Counted from the stretch's first letter, positions 45,348-54,725 are shown. The stretch: DNA of 64,000 nt from Kalymmatonema hyalinum WJT4-NPBG1 (GCA_019359075.1 JAHHIB010000007.1:82258-146257), one strand, 5' to 3'. Made by a program: numbers and translations. The notes: generated by a model not told the origin, from the sequence alone.

Positions 45348-46445
45348 ATGCGAAATTTATTTCGTGGCTACTATAAACCTACGGCTGAAGAATTATCTGA
45401 AATTTGGAAAAATTGTATTTTTTCTTTTGATACTAATGTTTTATTACACATTTACTGTTATACGCCAGAAACGCGAGCCAGATTTTTTGAAATTCTGACT
45501 CGGCTACAAGAAAGAATTTGGATACCTTATCAAGTCGGTTATGAGTACCAAAAGAATCGAGTCTATGTTATAGAAAGGTATGTGAAAGCATATGAAAGAA
45601 TCGAGAAAACTTTAAACGAAAAACTTCAAGACATCAGAAATGATTTTCAGGAATACAAACGGCATCCATTTATCAATACTCAGGAAATTTTAGAAGATAT
45701 TGAACAAGTCATAGAAAAAGTGATATCTCAAATTAGGATAGGTCAAGACCATCACCCGAATTATCTTGAACATGACGAACTACGAGAACAGCTATCTGAT
45801 TTGTTTGAGGGTAAAGTTGGTCAGCCTTACACTGAAGAAGAACTAGAAAATATTTACTATCAGAAAGCTGAGAAACGATTTCAATATCAAAAGCCCCCTG
45901 GATACAAAGATGCTAATAAACCTGTTCCCAGAAGCTATGGTGATGTTATTCTTTGGTTTCAATTAATAGATTATGCCAAAGTTCAACAAAAACCGCTCAT
46001 ATTTGTTACAGACGATAATAAAGAGGATTGGTGGTTAAAGTATAACGGAGAAACACTGGAACCAAGACCGGATTTAATTCAAGAAATTATATCTGAAGTT
46101 GGAAATGATAAATTTCAATTTTATATGTATCATAGCGACCAATTTTTAGATTATGCTGAAAAGTTTCTTGAGTTACCAGTTCAGCCGAAAGTTGTTCAAG
46201 AAGTTAGAGAGATAGTACTTCAGAAAACAGTTAATAAGCGAATAGCAGTAGAGTCAGAGTACCTGCGTAGTGTCGGATATGATGAGTTAAATCAAGTTCT
46301 GGAAATTGAGTTTCAAAAAGGAGAAATATATCAGTATAAAGACGTTCCTCCTACAGTTTACGCAGGCTTAATGAGTGCTCCATCACATGGCAAGTATTTC
46401 AATGCCAATATCAAAGATGTTTACCCCTACCATAAGGTAAGTTAG
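45348..46445 (+). CDS. PIN-like domain protein fused to a KTSC domain
   Basis: A 365-residue protein. The N-terminal PIN-like nuclease domain has acidic motif FSFDTNVLLHIY (Asp28), a Glu in VGYEYQKNR, a coiled-coil insertion (about 80-160), then DVILWFQLIDYA and FVTDDNKEDWW carrying further acidic residues. The C-terminus (about 300-363) is a KTSC domain: SVGYDELNQVLEIEFQKGE, QYKDVPPTVYAGLM and SHGKYFNANI. PIN-like proteins of this size occur in defence loci and cut RNA or DNA. The KTSC domain may bind RNA or RNA-processing partners. The fusion suggests a targeted nuclease; that is inference. Confidence 0.82.
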   Translation: MRNLFRGYYKPTAEELSEIWKNCIFSFDTNVLLHIYCYTPETRARFFEILTRLQERIWIPYQVGYEYQKNRVYVIERYVKAYERIEKTLNEKLQDIRNDFQEYKRHPFINTQEILEDIEQVIEKVISQIRIGQDHHPNYLEHDELREQLSDLFEGKVGQPYTEEELENIYYQKAEKRFQYQKPPGYKDANKPVPRSYGDVILWFQLIDYAKVQQKPLIFVTDDNKEDWWLKYNGETLEPRPDLIQEIISEVGNDKFQFYMYHSDQFLDYAEKFLELPVQPKVVQEVREIVLQKTVNKRIAVESEYLRSVGYDELNQVLEIEFQKGEIYQYKDVPPTVYAGLMSAPSHGKYFNANIKDVYPYHKVS

Positions 46446-46549
46446 CAATACATAAATTAGCAATAGAATAGATAAGCTATGGGAGTCCTCTTTAAAATGA
46501 ACCGCCAAGGACACGGAGGACGCCAAGGAATGAGAGGAGAACGGAAAAA

Positions 46550-47806
46550 GTGAAACCTTTACGGGTAGTCGTCGTCGGTGGTGGCGCAGCTGGTTTTTTT
46601 GGTGCGATCGCAGCAGCTGAAGCCAACCCCCACACAAAAGTTACAATACTCGAAGCCAGTCGTGAAGTCCTGGCAAAAGTCCGCATTTCTGGTGGCGGAC
46701 GCTGCAACGTTACTCAAGCTTGTTTTAACCCATCAGAGTTGGTACAAAATTATCCCAGAGGCGGGAAAGCTTTGCTAGGTGCGTTCACTCGCTTTCAAGC
46801 TAAGGATACAATAGCCTGGTTTGCTCAGCACGGAGTACCGCTGAAAACGGAAGCTGATGGCAGGATGTTTCCCATCACTGATAATTCCGAAACTATCGTG
46901 AACTGTCTGATAAATACAGCAAAAGCGGCTGGGGTAGAAATACGTACTGGAATATTTGTTGCTTCAGTGAAAATAGTTAGAAAGCAGGACTCGGAACACA
47001 GCACTGTGTTTGAAATTCTTCTTAAGTCGGGAGAGACTTTGGAGTGCGATCGCCTACTCGTTGCTACGGGCAGCAATCCTGTTGGGTATAAAATAGCTCA
47101 GGCGTTGGGACATACAATTGAACCACCAGTTCCCTCTTTATTTACCTTCAACATTCGTGATGAAAAAGTTTTGAAGTTGGCTGGTGTGAGTGTCAACTCT
47201 GTGCGGTTACGCTTAAGCATACCAGGAAAACCGCAACTAGAGCAAACCGGACCATTGCTCATTACCCATTGGGGTTTCAGTGGTCCAGCTGTGCTAAAAC
47301 TATCTGCTTGGGCTGCGAGAGTGTTGCATTCAAGCAATTATCAAGCAACTTTACTGATGAATTGGCTAGGCGATCTTAAGCCAGAAGAAGTCCGGGAAAA
47401 ATTGTTAGCAGTCAAAAATGAATGGGCGAAGCGGGCGATCGCATTGCATCGCGGCGTTGACTTACCCCACCGCCTCTGGCAGTATATTATTTTTCGTGCA
47501 GGTATCACTCCAGAAGACCGTTGGGCAGAACTATCTAACAAAACACTCAATCAGTTGGTACAAGAACTGACTCAAGGACAATACCAAATCAAGGGCAAAG
47601 GAGTTTTTAAGGAAGAATTTGTCACCTGTGGCGGTGTTACCCTCAAGGAAGTCAATTTTAAAACAATGGAAAGTAAGTTAGTTCCAGGGCTTCACTTTGC
47701 TGGAGAAATTTTGGATATCGATGGTGTCACTGGCGGCTTTAACTTCCAAAGTGCTTGGACAACCGGATATTTAGCAGGGTTAGCAATGTGCGGCAAGAAA
47801 ACTTAA
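46550..47806 (+). CDS. FAD-dependent oxidoreductase of the HI0933/BaiN family
   Basis: A 418-residue flavoprotein with a GTG start. The dinucleotide fold is VVVVGGGAAGFFGAIAAAE (residues 6-24). The family signature is KVRISGGGRCNVTQA, with VATGSNPVGYKIAQALGH and the C-terminal FAD-contacting GEILDIDGVTGGFNFQSAW. The family is widespread and its substrate is usually unknown; one branch reduces double bonds of bile-acid or flavonoid-like compounds. Free-standing gene. Confidence 0.9.
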   Translation: MKPLRVVVVGGGAAGFFGAIAAAEANPHTKVTILEASREVLAKVRISGGGRCNVTQACFNPSELVQNYPRGGKALLGAFTRFQAKDTIAWFAQHGVPLKTEADGRMFPITDNSETIVNCLINTAKAAGVEIRTGIFVASVKIVRKQDSEHSTVFEILLKSGETLECDRLLVATGSNPVGYKIAQALGHTIEPPVPSLFTFNIRDEKVLKLAGVSVNSVRLRLSIPGKPQLEQTGPLLITHWGFSGPAVLKLSAWAARVLHSSNYQATLLMNWLGDLKPEEVREKLLAVKNEWAKRAIALHRGVDLPHRLWQYIIFRAGITPEDRWAELSNKTLNQLVQELTQGQYQIKGKGVFKEEFVTCGGVTLKEVNFKTMESKLVPGLHFAGEILDIDGVTGGFNFQSAWTTGYLAGLAMCGKKT

Positions 47807-47867
47807 GTATTTGAGCCCCTTCAATCGCATTTTCGCTTGATAGCGTGTAAGCTTAACCTCAATAACC

Positions 47868-48440
47868 ATGACGGACATCATTTTCAGACGGGCATCAGCA
47901 GCTGATTATCCTGACATTCTCGTTCTGCATAGAAAGAATCTCTTTTCCAACTTGTCTGATCAGTCGCGGCAGAATGGCTTTGTATCAATTGATATGGACG
48001 ATTCTCAGCTTGCAGCAATAAACGAAGACTTGGCAGTCATTGTCGCTGTGCAGGAGAAGTTAGTGGTTGGATATGTTTGCGGAACAACTCAAGAATACTC
48101 TGTGCAGTTTCCGTTGCTCAAACATATGATGAGCTTGTATCAGGAAACCTTATTTCAGGGGCAGCCTTTGAGCAATTATCATTCCTTTTTGTATGGTCCG
48201 GTGTGTATTGCGACTGCTTACCGTGGGACTGGTGTCTTACAAGGTTTGTTTCAAGCACTTCTAGCTCAAATAGCAACACGATTCAATGCTGGCGTTGCTT
48301 TTGTGGCAAAGGACAATCCGCGCTCATTACGGGCGCATACTCAAAAACTTGGTATGGAGTTGCTCACAGACTTTGAGTTTAACGGCAAATCCTACGTCAT
48401 GCTTGGATTCACAGTGCCGCCTTACATCCCCACCGTATAG
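47868..48440 (+). CDS. GNAT-family N-acetyltransferase
   Basis: A 190-residue protein. The GNAT fold is indicated by IFRRASAADYPDILVLH at the start and by the acetyl-CoA-binding region GPVCIATAYRGTGVLQGLFQ (motif A) with VAFVAKDNPRSLRAH. Substrate unknown. The stop lies inside a hairpin that may belong to the neighbouring TnpB element. Confidence 0.85.
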   Translation: MTDIIFRRASAADYPDILVLHRKNLFSNLSDQSRQNGFVSIDMDDSQLAAINEDLAVIVAVQEKLVVGYVCGTTQEYSVQFPLLKHMMSLYQETLFQGQPLSNYHSFLYGPVCIATAYRGTGVLQGLFQALLAQIATRFNAGVAFVAKDNPRSLRAHTQKLGMELLTDFEFNGKSYVMLGFTVPPYIPTV

Positions 48441-48460
48441 ACGGATGGGGAATTACGGCG
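48418..48460. repeat. Imperfect hairpin at the left flank of TnpB element 1
   Basis: CGCCTTACATCCCC pairs with GGGGAATTACGGCG (11 of 14), around the stop of the GNAT gene. It could be the left subterminal hairpin of the IS200/IS605-like element or the GNAT terminator. Confidence 0.45.
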
Positions 48461-48552
48461 ATAAGTTAACGATATTGCGGAAGTCCCCACCTTCAATGTA
48501 CTCTAATGGTAGGTATAGGGAGCGGGCAATAATGAAGACATCCTCAACCGAA

Positions 48553-48744
48553 TTAAACCGTAGGTTTGACAGGGCGGAGGATGGTTGAAGAATTGCCAAT
48601 CTTCGTATCAGGGAGAGACTTAATGTAGTCTTGAATGACCTCAGACATGGACACACCAAGATCAACCGCGTAATTCTCTAGCCTTTCTTTTTCTTTGTCT
48701 GTCAACCGCACAATAATTTTATTTGTTCTAGCAATTCTAACCAT
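48553..48744 (-). CDS. Small ribbon-helix-helix (CopG/Arc-like) regulator beside tnpB
   Basis: A 63-residue protein with the RHH layout. The basic beta strand is NKIIVRLTDKEKERLENYA, helix B and the turn are LGVSMSEVIQDYI, then there is a short tail. RHH proteins dimerise and bind operator DNA in the major groove. It is divergent from tnpB with 69 bp between the start codons, so autoregulation and control of tnpB are likely. The same arrangement occurs at 54481-54666. The frame ahead of the stop shifts into a second open frame (FNSVEDVFIIARSL), so a frameshift near the 3' end is possible. Confidence 0.75.
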   Translation of the reverse strand: MVRIARTNKIIVRLTDKEKERLENYAVDLGVSMSEVIQDYIKSLPDTKIGNSSTILRPVKPTV

Positions 48745-48813
48745 ATTTCCGGAATCTCTGTTACTCTTTTTGTAATTACATATAGACTAACGTAAGGAAG
48801 GTAAAAACAAGTA

Positions 48814-50133
48814 GTGGCGACAAGACGAATGACTTTTCGGTTATACCCAACCAAACAAATAGAACAGTCTTTGCGGTATCACCGGAAACTTCATAAAGAC
48901 TTGTTCAACGCTGCTGTATACAACAGATTTACGCAATACGAAAAGTTCAAGCATTCTGTTAGCTATATAGAGCAGCAGAATAGTTTGCCAGCATTCAAAG
49001 AGGTTTGGACAGAGTACAAAGAGGTTAACTCTCAAGCCTTACAAGCTACTCTCAAAAGAGTGGATTTTGCATTTGAACGGTGGTTCAAGGGATTGGGCAA
49101 ACGTCCAAAATACAAATCAATTCGCCATTATTCGGGATGGACGTATCCAGCTAAAACTGGCTACTCTGTTGAGTCAAGTGGCGAAAACGGATATATTGTT
49201 TTGTCCAAGATTGGACGCATTCAGATGCGTGGTAAGGCTAAGTATTGGGGATCTCCAACTACTTGCACAATTGTTTATCGCAATGGGAAGTGGTACGCAT
49301 CTATTACTATTGATGTCTTGGAGCAGGTCTTAAACAGTAATGTTTTACCAGTTGGTGCAATTGGTATTGATTTGGGTTGCAAGTCAGCTTTGTCTATGAC
49401 TGATGGAACCAATCATCAACAGATTGACGCCCCTAAGTTTCTACGGAATGCCGAACGCAGAATAAAACAAGCGTCTAAAGAGAAAAGACGCAAACAAGCA
49501 CCAAACAGAAAGAAGAAAGTTAAGGCTTCTAGACGATGGAAGAAAGCCCAAACGAAGGTTGGCAAACTAACTCGTAAAGTTGCTAACCAACGACAAGATT
49601 GGGTACATCAAGTTGCAGCAGAGATTGTAAGCGGTAATAGCTTCGTTGCAACTGAAAAGCTAGAAGTCACCAAGATGACCAGTAAGGCGCATATTGGCAA
49701 ACGTAAAAAACAAAAGGCTGGCTTGAATAAGTCAATACTTGACGTTGGATTTGGGATGCTCAAAAGCACTATCAAGTACAAAGTAGAACAGATTGGCGGT
49801 GTGTTCATTGAAGTTCCAACCAAGAAAGTAAAACCAAGTCAAACCTGTCCTAAATGCGGACACCAGCACAAAAAGACTCTGGATGTGCGCGTCCATGAGT
49901 GCAGTGTCTGTGGATATGTACAAGACAGAGATGTTGCTGCCGCAGAAGTGATGCTTTACTGGGCTAAAGGAACTCTACCGGGGTTTGGAACGAGCCTCGA
50001 AGACGCCGATGTCGCTAGCTCTACTTCACGCACCCGCAAAACTGCGGGAAGTATGAAGCAACTACGACGCGCGAAGCGTCAAAAATCTACTCTTACTGGG
50101 CTGGATGTAGAAACCCGCCCTTCTACGAAGTAA
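48814..50133 (+). CDS. tnpB: TnpB RNA-guided nuclease, intact
   Basis: A 439-residue TnpB with a GTG start. The RuvC triad is complete: Asp in AIGIDLGCKSAL (about 185), Glu in FVATEKLEVTK (about 281) and Asp in VQDRDVAAAEV (about 371). The zinc ribbon is intact, CPKCGHQHKK ... CSVCG (about 346-368). The N-terminus MTFRLYPTKQIEQSL is the usual REC start. TnpB uses an RNA from the element right end to cut DNA next to a short motif and helps the element persist. An RHH regulator sits divergently upstream. Confidence 0.93.
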   Translation: MATRRMTFRLYPTKQIEQSLRYHRKLHKDLFNAAVYNRFTQYEKFKHSVSYIEQQNSLPAFKEVWTEYKEVNSQALQATLKRVDFAFERWFKGLGKRPKYKSIRHYSGWTYPAKTGYSVESSGENGYIVLSKIGRIQMRGKAKYWGSPTTCTIVYRNGKWYASITIDVLEQVLNSNVLPVGAIGIDLGCKSALSMTDGTNHQQIDAPKFLRNAERRIKQASKEKRRKQAPNRKKKVKASRRWKKAQTKVGKLTRKVANQRQDWVHQVAAEIVSGNSFVATEKLEVTKMTSKAHIGKRKKQKAGLNKSILDVGFGMLKSTIKYKVEQIGGVFIEVPTKKVKPSQTCPKCGHQHKKTLDVRVHECSVCGYVQDRDVAAAEVMLYWAKGTLPGFGTSLEDADVASSTSRTRKTAGSMKQLRRAKRQKSTLTGLDVETRPSTK

Positions 50134-50141
50134 GGGCGGGT
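50113..50141 (+). ncRNA. Right-end hairpin, 3' part of the putative omega RNA (element 1)
   Basis: Perfect 10-bp stem ACCCGCCCTT/AAGGGCGGGT overlapping the tnpB stop codon. Omega RNAs of TnpB systems end in the element right end, so the transcript would cover the tnpB 3' end and this hairpin; the guide would be the DNA beyond AGTTCAT. Confidence 0.5.
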
Positions 50142-50192
50142 AGTTCATACGAGAGCGAGACTGTCACGAGCCCCACTCAGTTTAATCAATAT

Positions 50193-50933
50193 TTATTGAT
50201 TGTAATTTTTTAACACTCCTGGTTCTTGCTGTATGGGCAAGACATCTAAAATATCAGTTTGAGAACAATATTTCAGGTCTTCATCACAGTTCAGACGCAG
50301 TAGACGTTTGCCATGACTGGCAAGATGGAAAAGTCCCAATAAGTTGTCTTGCCATTGGGAGTAAAGAGCGATCGCATCTATAACTTCATCGTTACCAGCC
50401 AAGTCGTCGAGTGGGAAGTTGGTTTGCTGGACAACACTGTGGGCGATCGCACCTGCACAAGCTGTATCTTCTAAGGAAAAACTTCCTTCCCAACCTGAAC
50501 CGACTATCCAAACTGTTTCTGGTTGCTTTTGCAACAGATATTGCACGACTGCCGCACGGTTGACAAAAGCACCAGCTAGTACATTTTTGGCGTATTGTAT
50601 TCTTTGTAAAGCACGAGTGCCATTCGTGGTACTGATAAATAAACGCCGTCCTTGCACGAGTTCTTTTGTACAGTCGAGAGGAGAATTCCCCAATTCAAAG
50701 CCAGAAACTTTTGCACCGCCGCGTTCTCCAGCTCGCAGGCGTTTTTCAGCAGACCATTTTTCGCTCTCCTCCATGAGTTTATCCAAATCACTGAAGACTT
50801 GGACTGCTTCGCCGCCAGCTGCTAAGACTGTCGCCATTGTTGTAGTAGCTCGTAATACATCGACTGCGATCGCGCAATCTGGCACTTTATCTGTTGGAGT
50901 CAATTCCGGAGTGTGGTAAACGAATAGCTTCAC
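50193..50933 (-). CDS. 2-phosphosulfolactate phosphatase family protein (ComB-like)
   Basis: A 246-residue protein. ComB family marks include [21 protein letters not shown], the [19 protein letters not shown] loop, STTNGTRAL and [17 protein letters not shown]. ComB dephosphorylates 2-phosphosulfolactate in coenzyme M synthesis in methanogens. In cyanobacteria the true substrate is not established. It is a single gene. Confidence 0.9.
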   Translation of the reverse strand: MKLFVYHTPELTPTDKVPDCAIAVDVLRATTTMATVLAAGGEAVQVFSDLDKLMEESEKWSAEKRLRAGERGGAKVSGFELGNSPLDCTKELVQGRRLFISTTNGTRALQRIQYAKNVLAGAFVNRAAVVQYLLQKQPETVWIVGSGWEGSFSLEDTACAGAIAHSVVQQTNFPLDDLAGNDEVIDAIALYSQWQDNLLGLFHLASHGKRLLRLNCDEDLKYCSQTDILDVLPIQQEPGVLKNYNQ

Positions 50934-51013
50934 GCGCTGGATTCACCTAATTTAATAGTATTTAATACTCACGAGATAACATTTTAACCAGTTAGCGTCA
51001 CCAAGCATCGTAT

Positions 51014-52447
51014 CTACTGGCACTCTGCTTCACGCTGCATAAGTAGCCAAAGCGCTTCGACGTGATCGTGTTCGGTGAGTTCAGCCCCAATAGATACACG
51101 CACCATCCAGCGACCCTTGAGTTTTGCGGGTGTTAAGAAAGCCTTGCCAGAACGATTTATCCGCGAAACCCAATCAAGGGTGTGAGCGTCTACCTCGTCA
51201 GGAGTCATACCAGGCGGGACGTGACGCACGCACACAGTTTGCAAGGGTACAGGCGCGACGCGTTCCCAGTTCGGGGTAGCGTCCACCTGCTCGCGCAACC
51301 ACTGTGCGTTCTTGAGGTCGCGGCGCAAGCGATCGCGCAACCCCTCGGCACCAGAAGAACGAATGAGCAGCCACAGCTTCAAAGCGCGGAACCTCCTCCC
51401 AAGCGGAATGCCCCAGTCGCGGAAGTTGTTCACTTGACCGTCAGCTGCCGTCTGGAGGTAACTGGCGTTCGTAGACATCACGCGGATCAGGTGTTCGGGG
51501 TCACGCACGTAGTACAGCGAGCAGTCGAACGCCGCACCCAGCCACTTGTGGGGGTTCCAAACGAGCGAGTCAGCATACTCGATACCTGCCCACATAGAAC
51601 GGCATTCTGGTAAAATCATCGCCGCACCAGCGAGTGCAGCGTCTACATGCAACCATAAGGCATGCGCTCTAGCAATCTTAGCTATCTTGTCAAGGGGATC
51701 AAGGGCGGTGGTGGGGGTTGTGCCGATTGTGACAACAACAGCACAGGGACGCAATCCGCGCTCAATATCAAAATTGATAGCCCGCTCAAGCGCGATCGCA
51801 TCCATCGCGTGTTCGTCGTCTGTTTCAATTGCCCGCACATTCACCCGACCGAACCCTGCAAGCAACGCAGCTTTCTCCACCGAGCTGTGAGACTCGCTGG
51901 AGGTGTACACGGTGAGCGGAGCTTGTTCTGCTTGCAAACCGCTTCGAGTCTGAGCATAATTTGTAATCCGCTCTCTGGCACACAAAAGCGCCACCAGGTT
52001 TGCAGTAGACGCAGTATCGTGAATCACGCCGACAAAATTCTCGCTTAAGCCGACGAGTTGCCGCAACCAGTCAACAACGACTTCTTCAAGTTCGGTGGCG
52101 GCGGGGCTTGTTTGCCAAAGCATCCCCTGTGCGCCAAGACCGGTACTTAAGAGGTCGCCTAGAACTGCGCTAAGGCTGGCATTTGACGGGAAGTACGCGA
52201 AAAAGCTCGGATGGTTCCAGTGAGTTATGCCTGGTAAGATAATACGTTCGAGGTCGTCGATAAAGTTGGCGTCGAGAGATTCACCAACCTCCGGGGGTGT
52301 GGCGCTGAAGCGGGCGCGAATCGAGCCTGGCTCGACTTGAGACATGACGGGAAATTCATCGACTCGAGCGCGGTACTCAGCGATCCAGTCGATTAACTGA
52401 TGACCTATGCGGCGAAATTCCTCTGGCGTCACAGCAATCCTCAACAA
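51014..52447 (-). CDS. PLP-dependent group II decarboxylase (aromatic-amino-acid type)
   Basis: A 477-residue decarboxylase. It has FRRIGHQLIDWIAEYRARV at the start, HPSFFAYFPSNASLSAVLGD, WLHVDAALAGAAMILPE and the PLP lysine in SLVWNPHKWLGAAFDCS. It belongs to the aromatic L-amino acid/tyrosine/DOPA decarboxylase branch and should give an amine and CO2. The DNA is somewhat richer in G and C than the neighbours, which may hint at transfer. No transporter or partner is adjacent. Confidence 0.9.
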   Translation of the reverse strand: MLRIAVTPEEFRRIGHQLIDWIAEYRARVDEFPVMSQVEPGSIRARFSATPPEVGESLDANFIDDLERIILPGITHWNHPSFFAYFPSNASLSAVLGDLLSTGLGAQGMLWQTSPAATELEEVVVDWLRQLVGLSENFVGVIHDTASTANLVALLCARERITNYAQTRSGLQAEQAPLTVYTSSESHSSVEKAALLAGFGRVNVRAIETDDEHAMDAIALERAINFDIERGLRPCAVVVTIGTTPTTALDPLDKIAKIARAHALWLHVDAALAGAAMILPECRSMWAGIEYADSLVWNPHKWLGAAFDCSLYYVRDPEHLIRVMSTNASYLQTAADGQVNNFRDWGIPLGRRFRALKLWLLIRSSGAEGLRDRLRRDLKNAQWLREQVDATPNWERVAPVPLQTVCVRHVPPGMTPDEVDAHTLDWVSRINRSGKAFLTPAKLKGRWMVRVSIGAELTEHDHVEALWLLMQREAECQ

Positions 52448-52753
52448 AATTGCAAAACTTCCTGCTCAATTGTCCACCAAATCCGCAGTATAACGCAGCG
52501 TTTACGTCCAGATGCAGGCTGTCTATCGCGAGTTTTGGCGCTGTTGGCTTATTCAAGGTGTAATCTGAGAAAAGAACTAGATGTCTACAGGCTGTGTTTT
52601 GCGTTCATCTTTCCCTCCACGACTCAACTGAGGCTATCTCTGCTGGTATGGTGACTAGTTAGTAGTTAGTGGTGCTTTTTGACAACTTACAACTAACCAC
52701 TCACAACCAACAATCCCCAACCCAAAATCCAAAATCCTAAATTCCAAATCTAT
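52448..52753. other. Intergenic region upstream of blaI
   Basis: No gene is supported. The right half is low-complexity CCAACAATCC/CCAAAATCC-type sequence of the kind often seen between cyanobacterial genes. Confidence 0.45.
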
Positions 52754-53173
52754 ATGGCACCTTTACCTAACTATCGCCCTAAACAACTGTCCGTAGGTCC
52801 GTTGGAAGCAGAAATTTTGAATATTATCTGGGAACTGGGTTCCGTTACAGTTAAAGATGTACACGATCGCATTCTCACTGACCCCAACCGGGAACTCGCT
52901 TATACATCTGTGACCACCGTGCTGCGTCGCCTTACTGAAAAAGGTTGGCTAGCCTGTAACACAAAAGGGCGAGCATACTATTGGCGACCATTGGTGACAA
53001 AGCAGCAAGCAGACGTCATCAGAGCACACGAACAGTTGCAGCGATTTCTGGCGGTGGGTAATCCTGATGTGATCGCTGCTTTTGCAGATAGTCTCGATGA
53101 AACTGCTTCCGAGCAAATACAAGCGATCGCCAAACGCATTCAAGCCGCACGCCAAGCCAGGGAGGAAAAATAA
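52754..53173 (+). CDS. BlaI/MecI-type transcriptional repressor
   Basis: A 139-residue winged-helix repressor: LGPLEAEILNIIWELGSVTVK, then YTSVTTVLRRLTEKGWL and the wing KGRAYYWRPLVT, followed by a dimerisation helix. Its stop overlaps the ATG of an M56 peptidase gene (TAATG), the classic blaI-blaR pairing, in which the peptidase cleaves the repressor to relieve repression. The stimulus in this organism is unknown. Confidence 0.9.
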   Translation: MAPLPNYRPKQLSVGPLEAEILNIIWELGSVTVKDVHDRILTDPNRELAYTSVTTVLRRLTEKGWLACNTKGRAYYWRPLVTKQQADVIRAHEQLQRFLAVGNPDVIAAFADSLDETASEQIQAIAKRIQAARQAREEK

Positions 53174-54012
53174 TGCATCTCATCATGATTGTGGCTGCTT
53201 TCTTCATTGCTTACTCGACAAGATGCCAATGGACACCACCCCAAGGCTCTTGGAGTCAGCGATGGCAAACAGTGCTATTTTCATTTCTCTTTCCCCCGTT
53301 GCTCATTTTCATGACGGCGATCGCTCTTATATGCATGGGACCCCAAGGTAAAATGAGCGGGTTGCAGACAGGTTGGTTTAGCTATGTACTAGCATTAAGC
53401 TCTCTTGCATTTTTTGCCCTTTTGTGTGTCAAACTGGCATGGGGAGGATGGCAGTCCGTGAAATCTACCCGCAACTGTCCCTTAGTGAATCTTACAGGAA
53501 AACAAGCCCGGCTTTTGGACACAAAGGCGCTGTTTGCGGGTCAAATCGGTTTTTGGCAACCCGAACTCGTCCTTAGCCAGGGACTGCTGCAAACTCTTTC
53601 ACCAGAACAATTGGAAACTGTCTTAGCCCATGAACAAGGGCATTACCATTACCGAGACACATTCTGGTTTTTTTGGTTGGGTTGGATGCGTTCCTGCACC
53701 GCGTGGTTGCCTTATACAGAAGCTTTGTGGCAAGAGTTGTTAGTCTTGCGCGAACTACGAGCCGACGCACACGCAGCTTCACAAGTAGATCCCCTGCTGC
53801 TTGCAGAATCTCTTTTATTGGTAGTCAGCAGTTCACCTGTATCCTCAGAAATTTTTTGTGCAGCTTTAGGTTCCAGTGGGGTAGAACGTTTAGAACAGAG
53901 GATAGAAGCATTGTTAGGACAGCCAGAACCAATTCCAGAAGTTCAATTACAGTCTTGGAATCGTTTCCTCTTGGCGTTTCTGCCAATGCTCGCTGTCATG
54001 TTTCATACCTAG
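53173..54012 (+). CDS. M56-family membrane metallopeptidase (BlaR1-like, no sensor domain)
   Basis: A 279-residue membrane protein with hydrophobic segments near 5-20, 35-58 and 75-95. The zinc motif is HEQGH in VLAHEQGHYHYRD, with a downstream ELRADAHAA holding the third ligand. It lacks the extracellular penicillin-binding sensor of BlaR1, as is usual for cyanobacterial M56 proteins. Coupled with the repressor by a 1-nt overlap, it most likely inactivates it by proteolysis. Confidence 0.87.
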   Translation: MHLIMIVAAFFIAYSTRCQWTPPQGSWSQRWQTVLFSFLFPPLLIFMTAIALICMGPQGKMSGLQTGWFSYVLALSSLAFFALLCVKLAWGGWQSVKSTRNCPLVNLTGKQARLLDTKALFAGQIGFWQPELVLSQGLLQTLSPEQLETVLAHEQGHYHYRDTFWFFWLGWMRSCTAWLPYTEALWQELLVLRELRADAHAASQVDPLLLAESLLLVVSSSPVSSEIFCAALGSSGVERLEQRIEALLGQPEPIPEVQLQSWNRFLLAFLPMLAVMFHT

Positions 54013-54480
54013 TTCCTTCTTTCTTTTTATCTAAAGTAGAGTGCGTTAACAAAGTAATGCACTCTATTTTTGTGGTGCATAAGCTACTGCTAACACCCGA
54101 TGTAGTTCTTGCAAAGATAGCGCTTCTCACTCAGATAAAATACATACAGCACCTTGTTCGTGCATGAAGTACAACGCTGTTGTCTAAAAGCCAGACATAA
54201 AGCCCTTTTTACTTCTGAGTTCCTAGCTGCGGTTTCTGAATTCTGCTATATTTTGTGAGGTGGGCAGAGGATTGTCCGCCCTGAATTTAAGACGGGCACC
54301 AATCCCATCCCACAACCCAAGGTTGTATTGCACTCAATTCCCGAACCGCTATATCATCCGCAGAAATTTACCTAAAATAACGCGGGAGCATGAAAGCTCC
54401 GAAGTTTGATTGTCAAGAAATGAAATGAATTGACAATCAAACGTTATTTATATCGGAGATGAAATGCGACACGCGCTCAT
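54013..54480. other. Intergenic region containing the left side of TnpB element 2
   Basis: No intact gene. It has a common repeat (GGGCAGAGGATTGTCCGCCC at about 54260) and, at the right, a long hairpin. I looked here for the missing N-terminal half of the globin gene seen at 56281 and did not find it. Confidence 0.5.
54404..54442. repeat. Left-end hairpin of TnpB element 2
   Basis: Perfect 13-bp inverted repeat with a 13-nt spacer; outer CTCCGA and TCGGAG extend the fold. It is positioned as a subterminal hairpin of an IS200/IS605-type end, just downstream of the RHH gene stop. Confidence 0.65.
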
Positions 54481-54666
54481 TTATTCAGCGTCAAAACTTC
54501 TTGCCCAAATTTCAATCATTTCACTTACGCTAACACCTTGCTGTTTAGCCTTATTCTGTAATTTTTGCCATGCCGTAGGAGTAAACATTAGTTCATGAAC
54601 TTTTTTCATCTCGTCGTAGAAAACTGGTGAATTTCTAACTCTTTTTTGACCTTTTCCAGTTGCCAT
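54481..54666 (-). CDS. Small ribbon-helix-helix-like regulator beside tnpB-like gene
   Basis: A 61-residue protein starting MATGKGQKRVRNSPVFYDEM. The C-terminal helical pair is LMFTPTAWQKLQNKAKQQGV and SVSEMIEIWARSF, the second half of an RHH/Arc-type fold (helix, turn with xSxSE, helix). The first strand is less clear. It is divergent from the tnpB-like gene with 59 bp between start codons and lies inside the same element. The spacer contains a tandem ACTAAGCAAAG/ACTAGCAAAG repeat that could be its operator. Confidence 0.65.
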   Translation of the reverse strand: MATGKGQKRVRNSPVFYDEMKKVHELMFTPTAWQKLQNKAKQQGVSVSEMIEIWARSFDAE

Positions 54667-54685
54667 TCCAGAAGTGCCGGGATAT

Positions 54686-54706
54686 ACTAAGCAAAGACTA
54701 GCAAAG
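54686..54706. promoter_or_regulatory. Tandem repeat in the RHH/tnpB-like divergent spacer
   Basis: ACTAAGCAAAG followed directly by ACTAGCAAAG, one helical turn apart. RHH proteins often bind such tandem sites, so this is a candidate operator. Confidence 0.4.
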
Positions 54707-54725
54707 AAACAGGGGGTGATGTCAA

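Larger units (their letters stand above)
48553..50145 (+). mobile_element. IS200/IS605-like TnpB element 1 (tnpA absent), approximate limits
   Basis: This unit comprises a divergent RHH gene, tnpB, and a right-end hairpin, ACCCGCCCTT/AAGGGCGGGT (50113-50141), that overlaps the tnpB stop and is followed by AGTTCAT. No tnpA transposase is present, so movement would need one in trans. The left end is not defined; it may extend to the hairpin at 48418-48460. Confidence 0.7.

Noticed and set aside
48453..48665. Minus-strand 70-codon frame partly overlapping the RHH gene
   Set aside because: The stretch FNSVEDVFIIARSL looks mildly coding, but there is no start or known fold; it may be a frameshifted tail or remnant, so it was only mentioned with the RHH gene.
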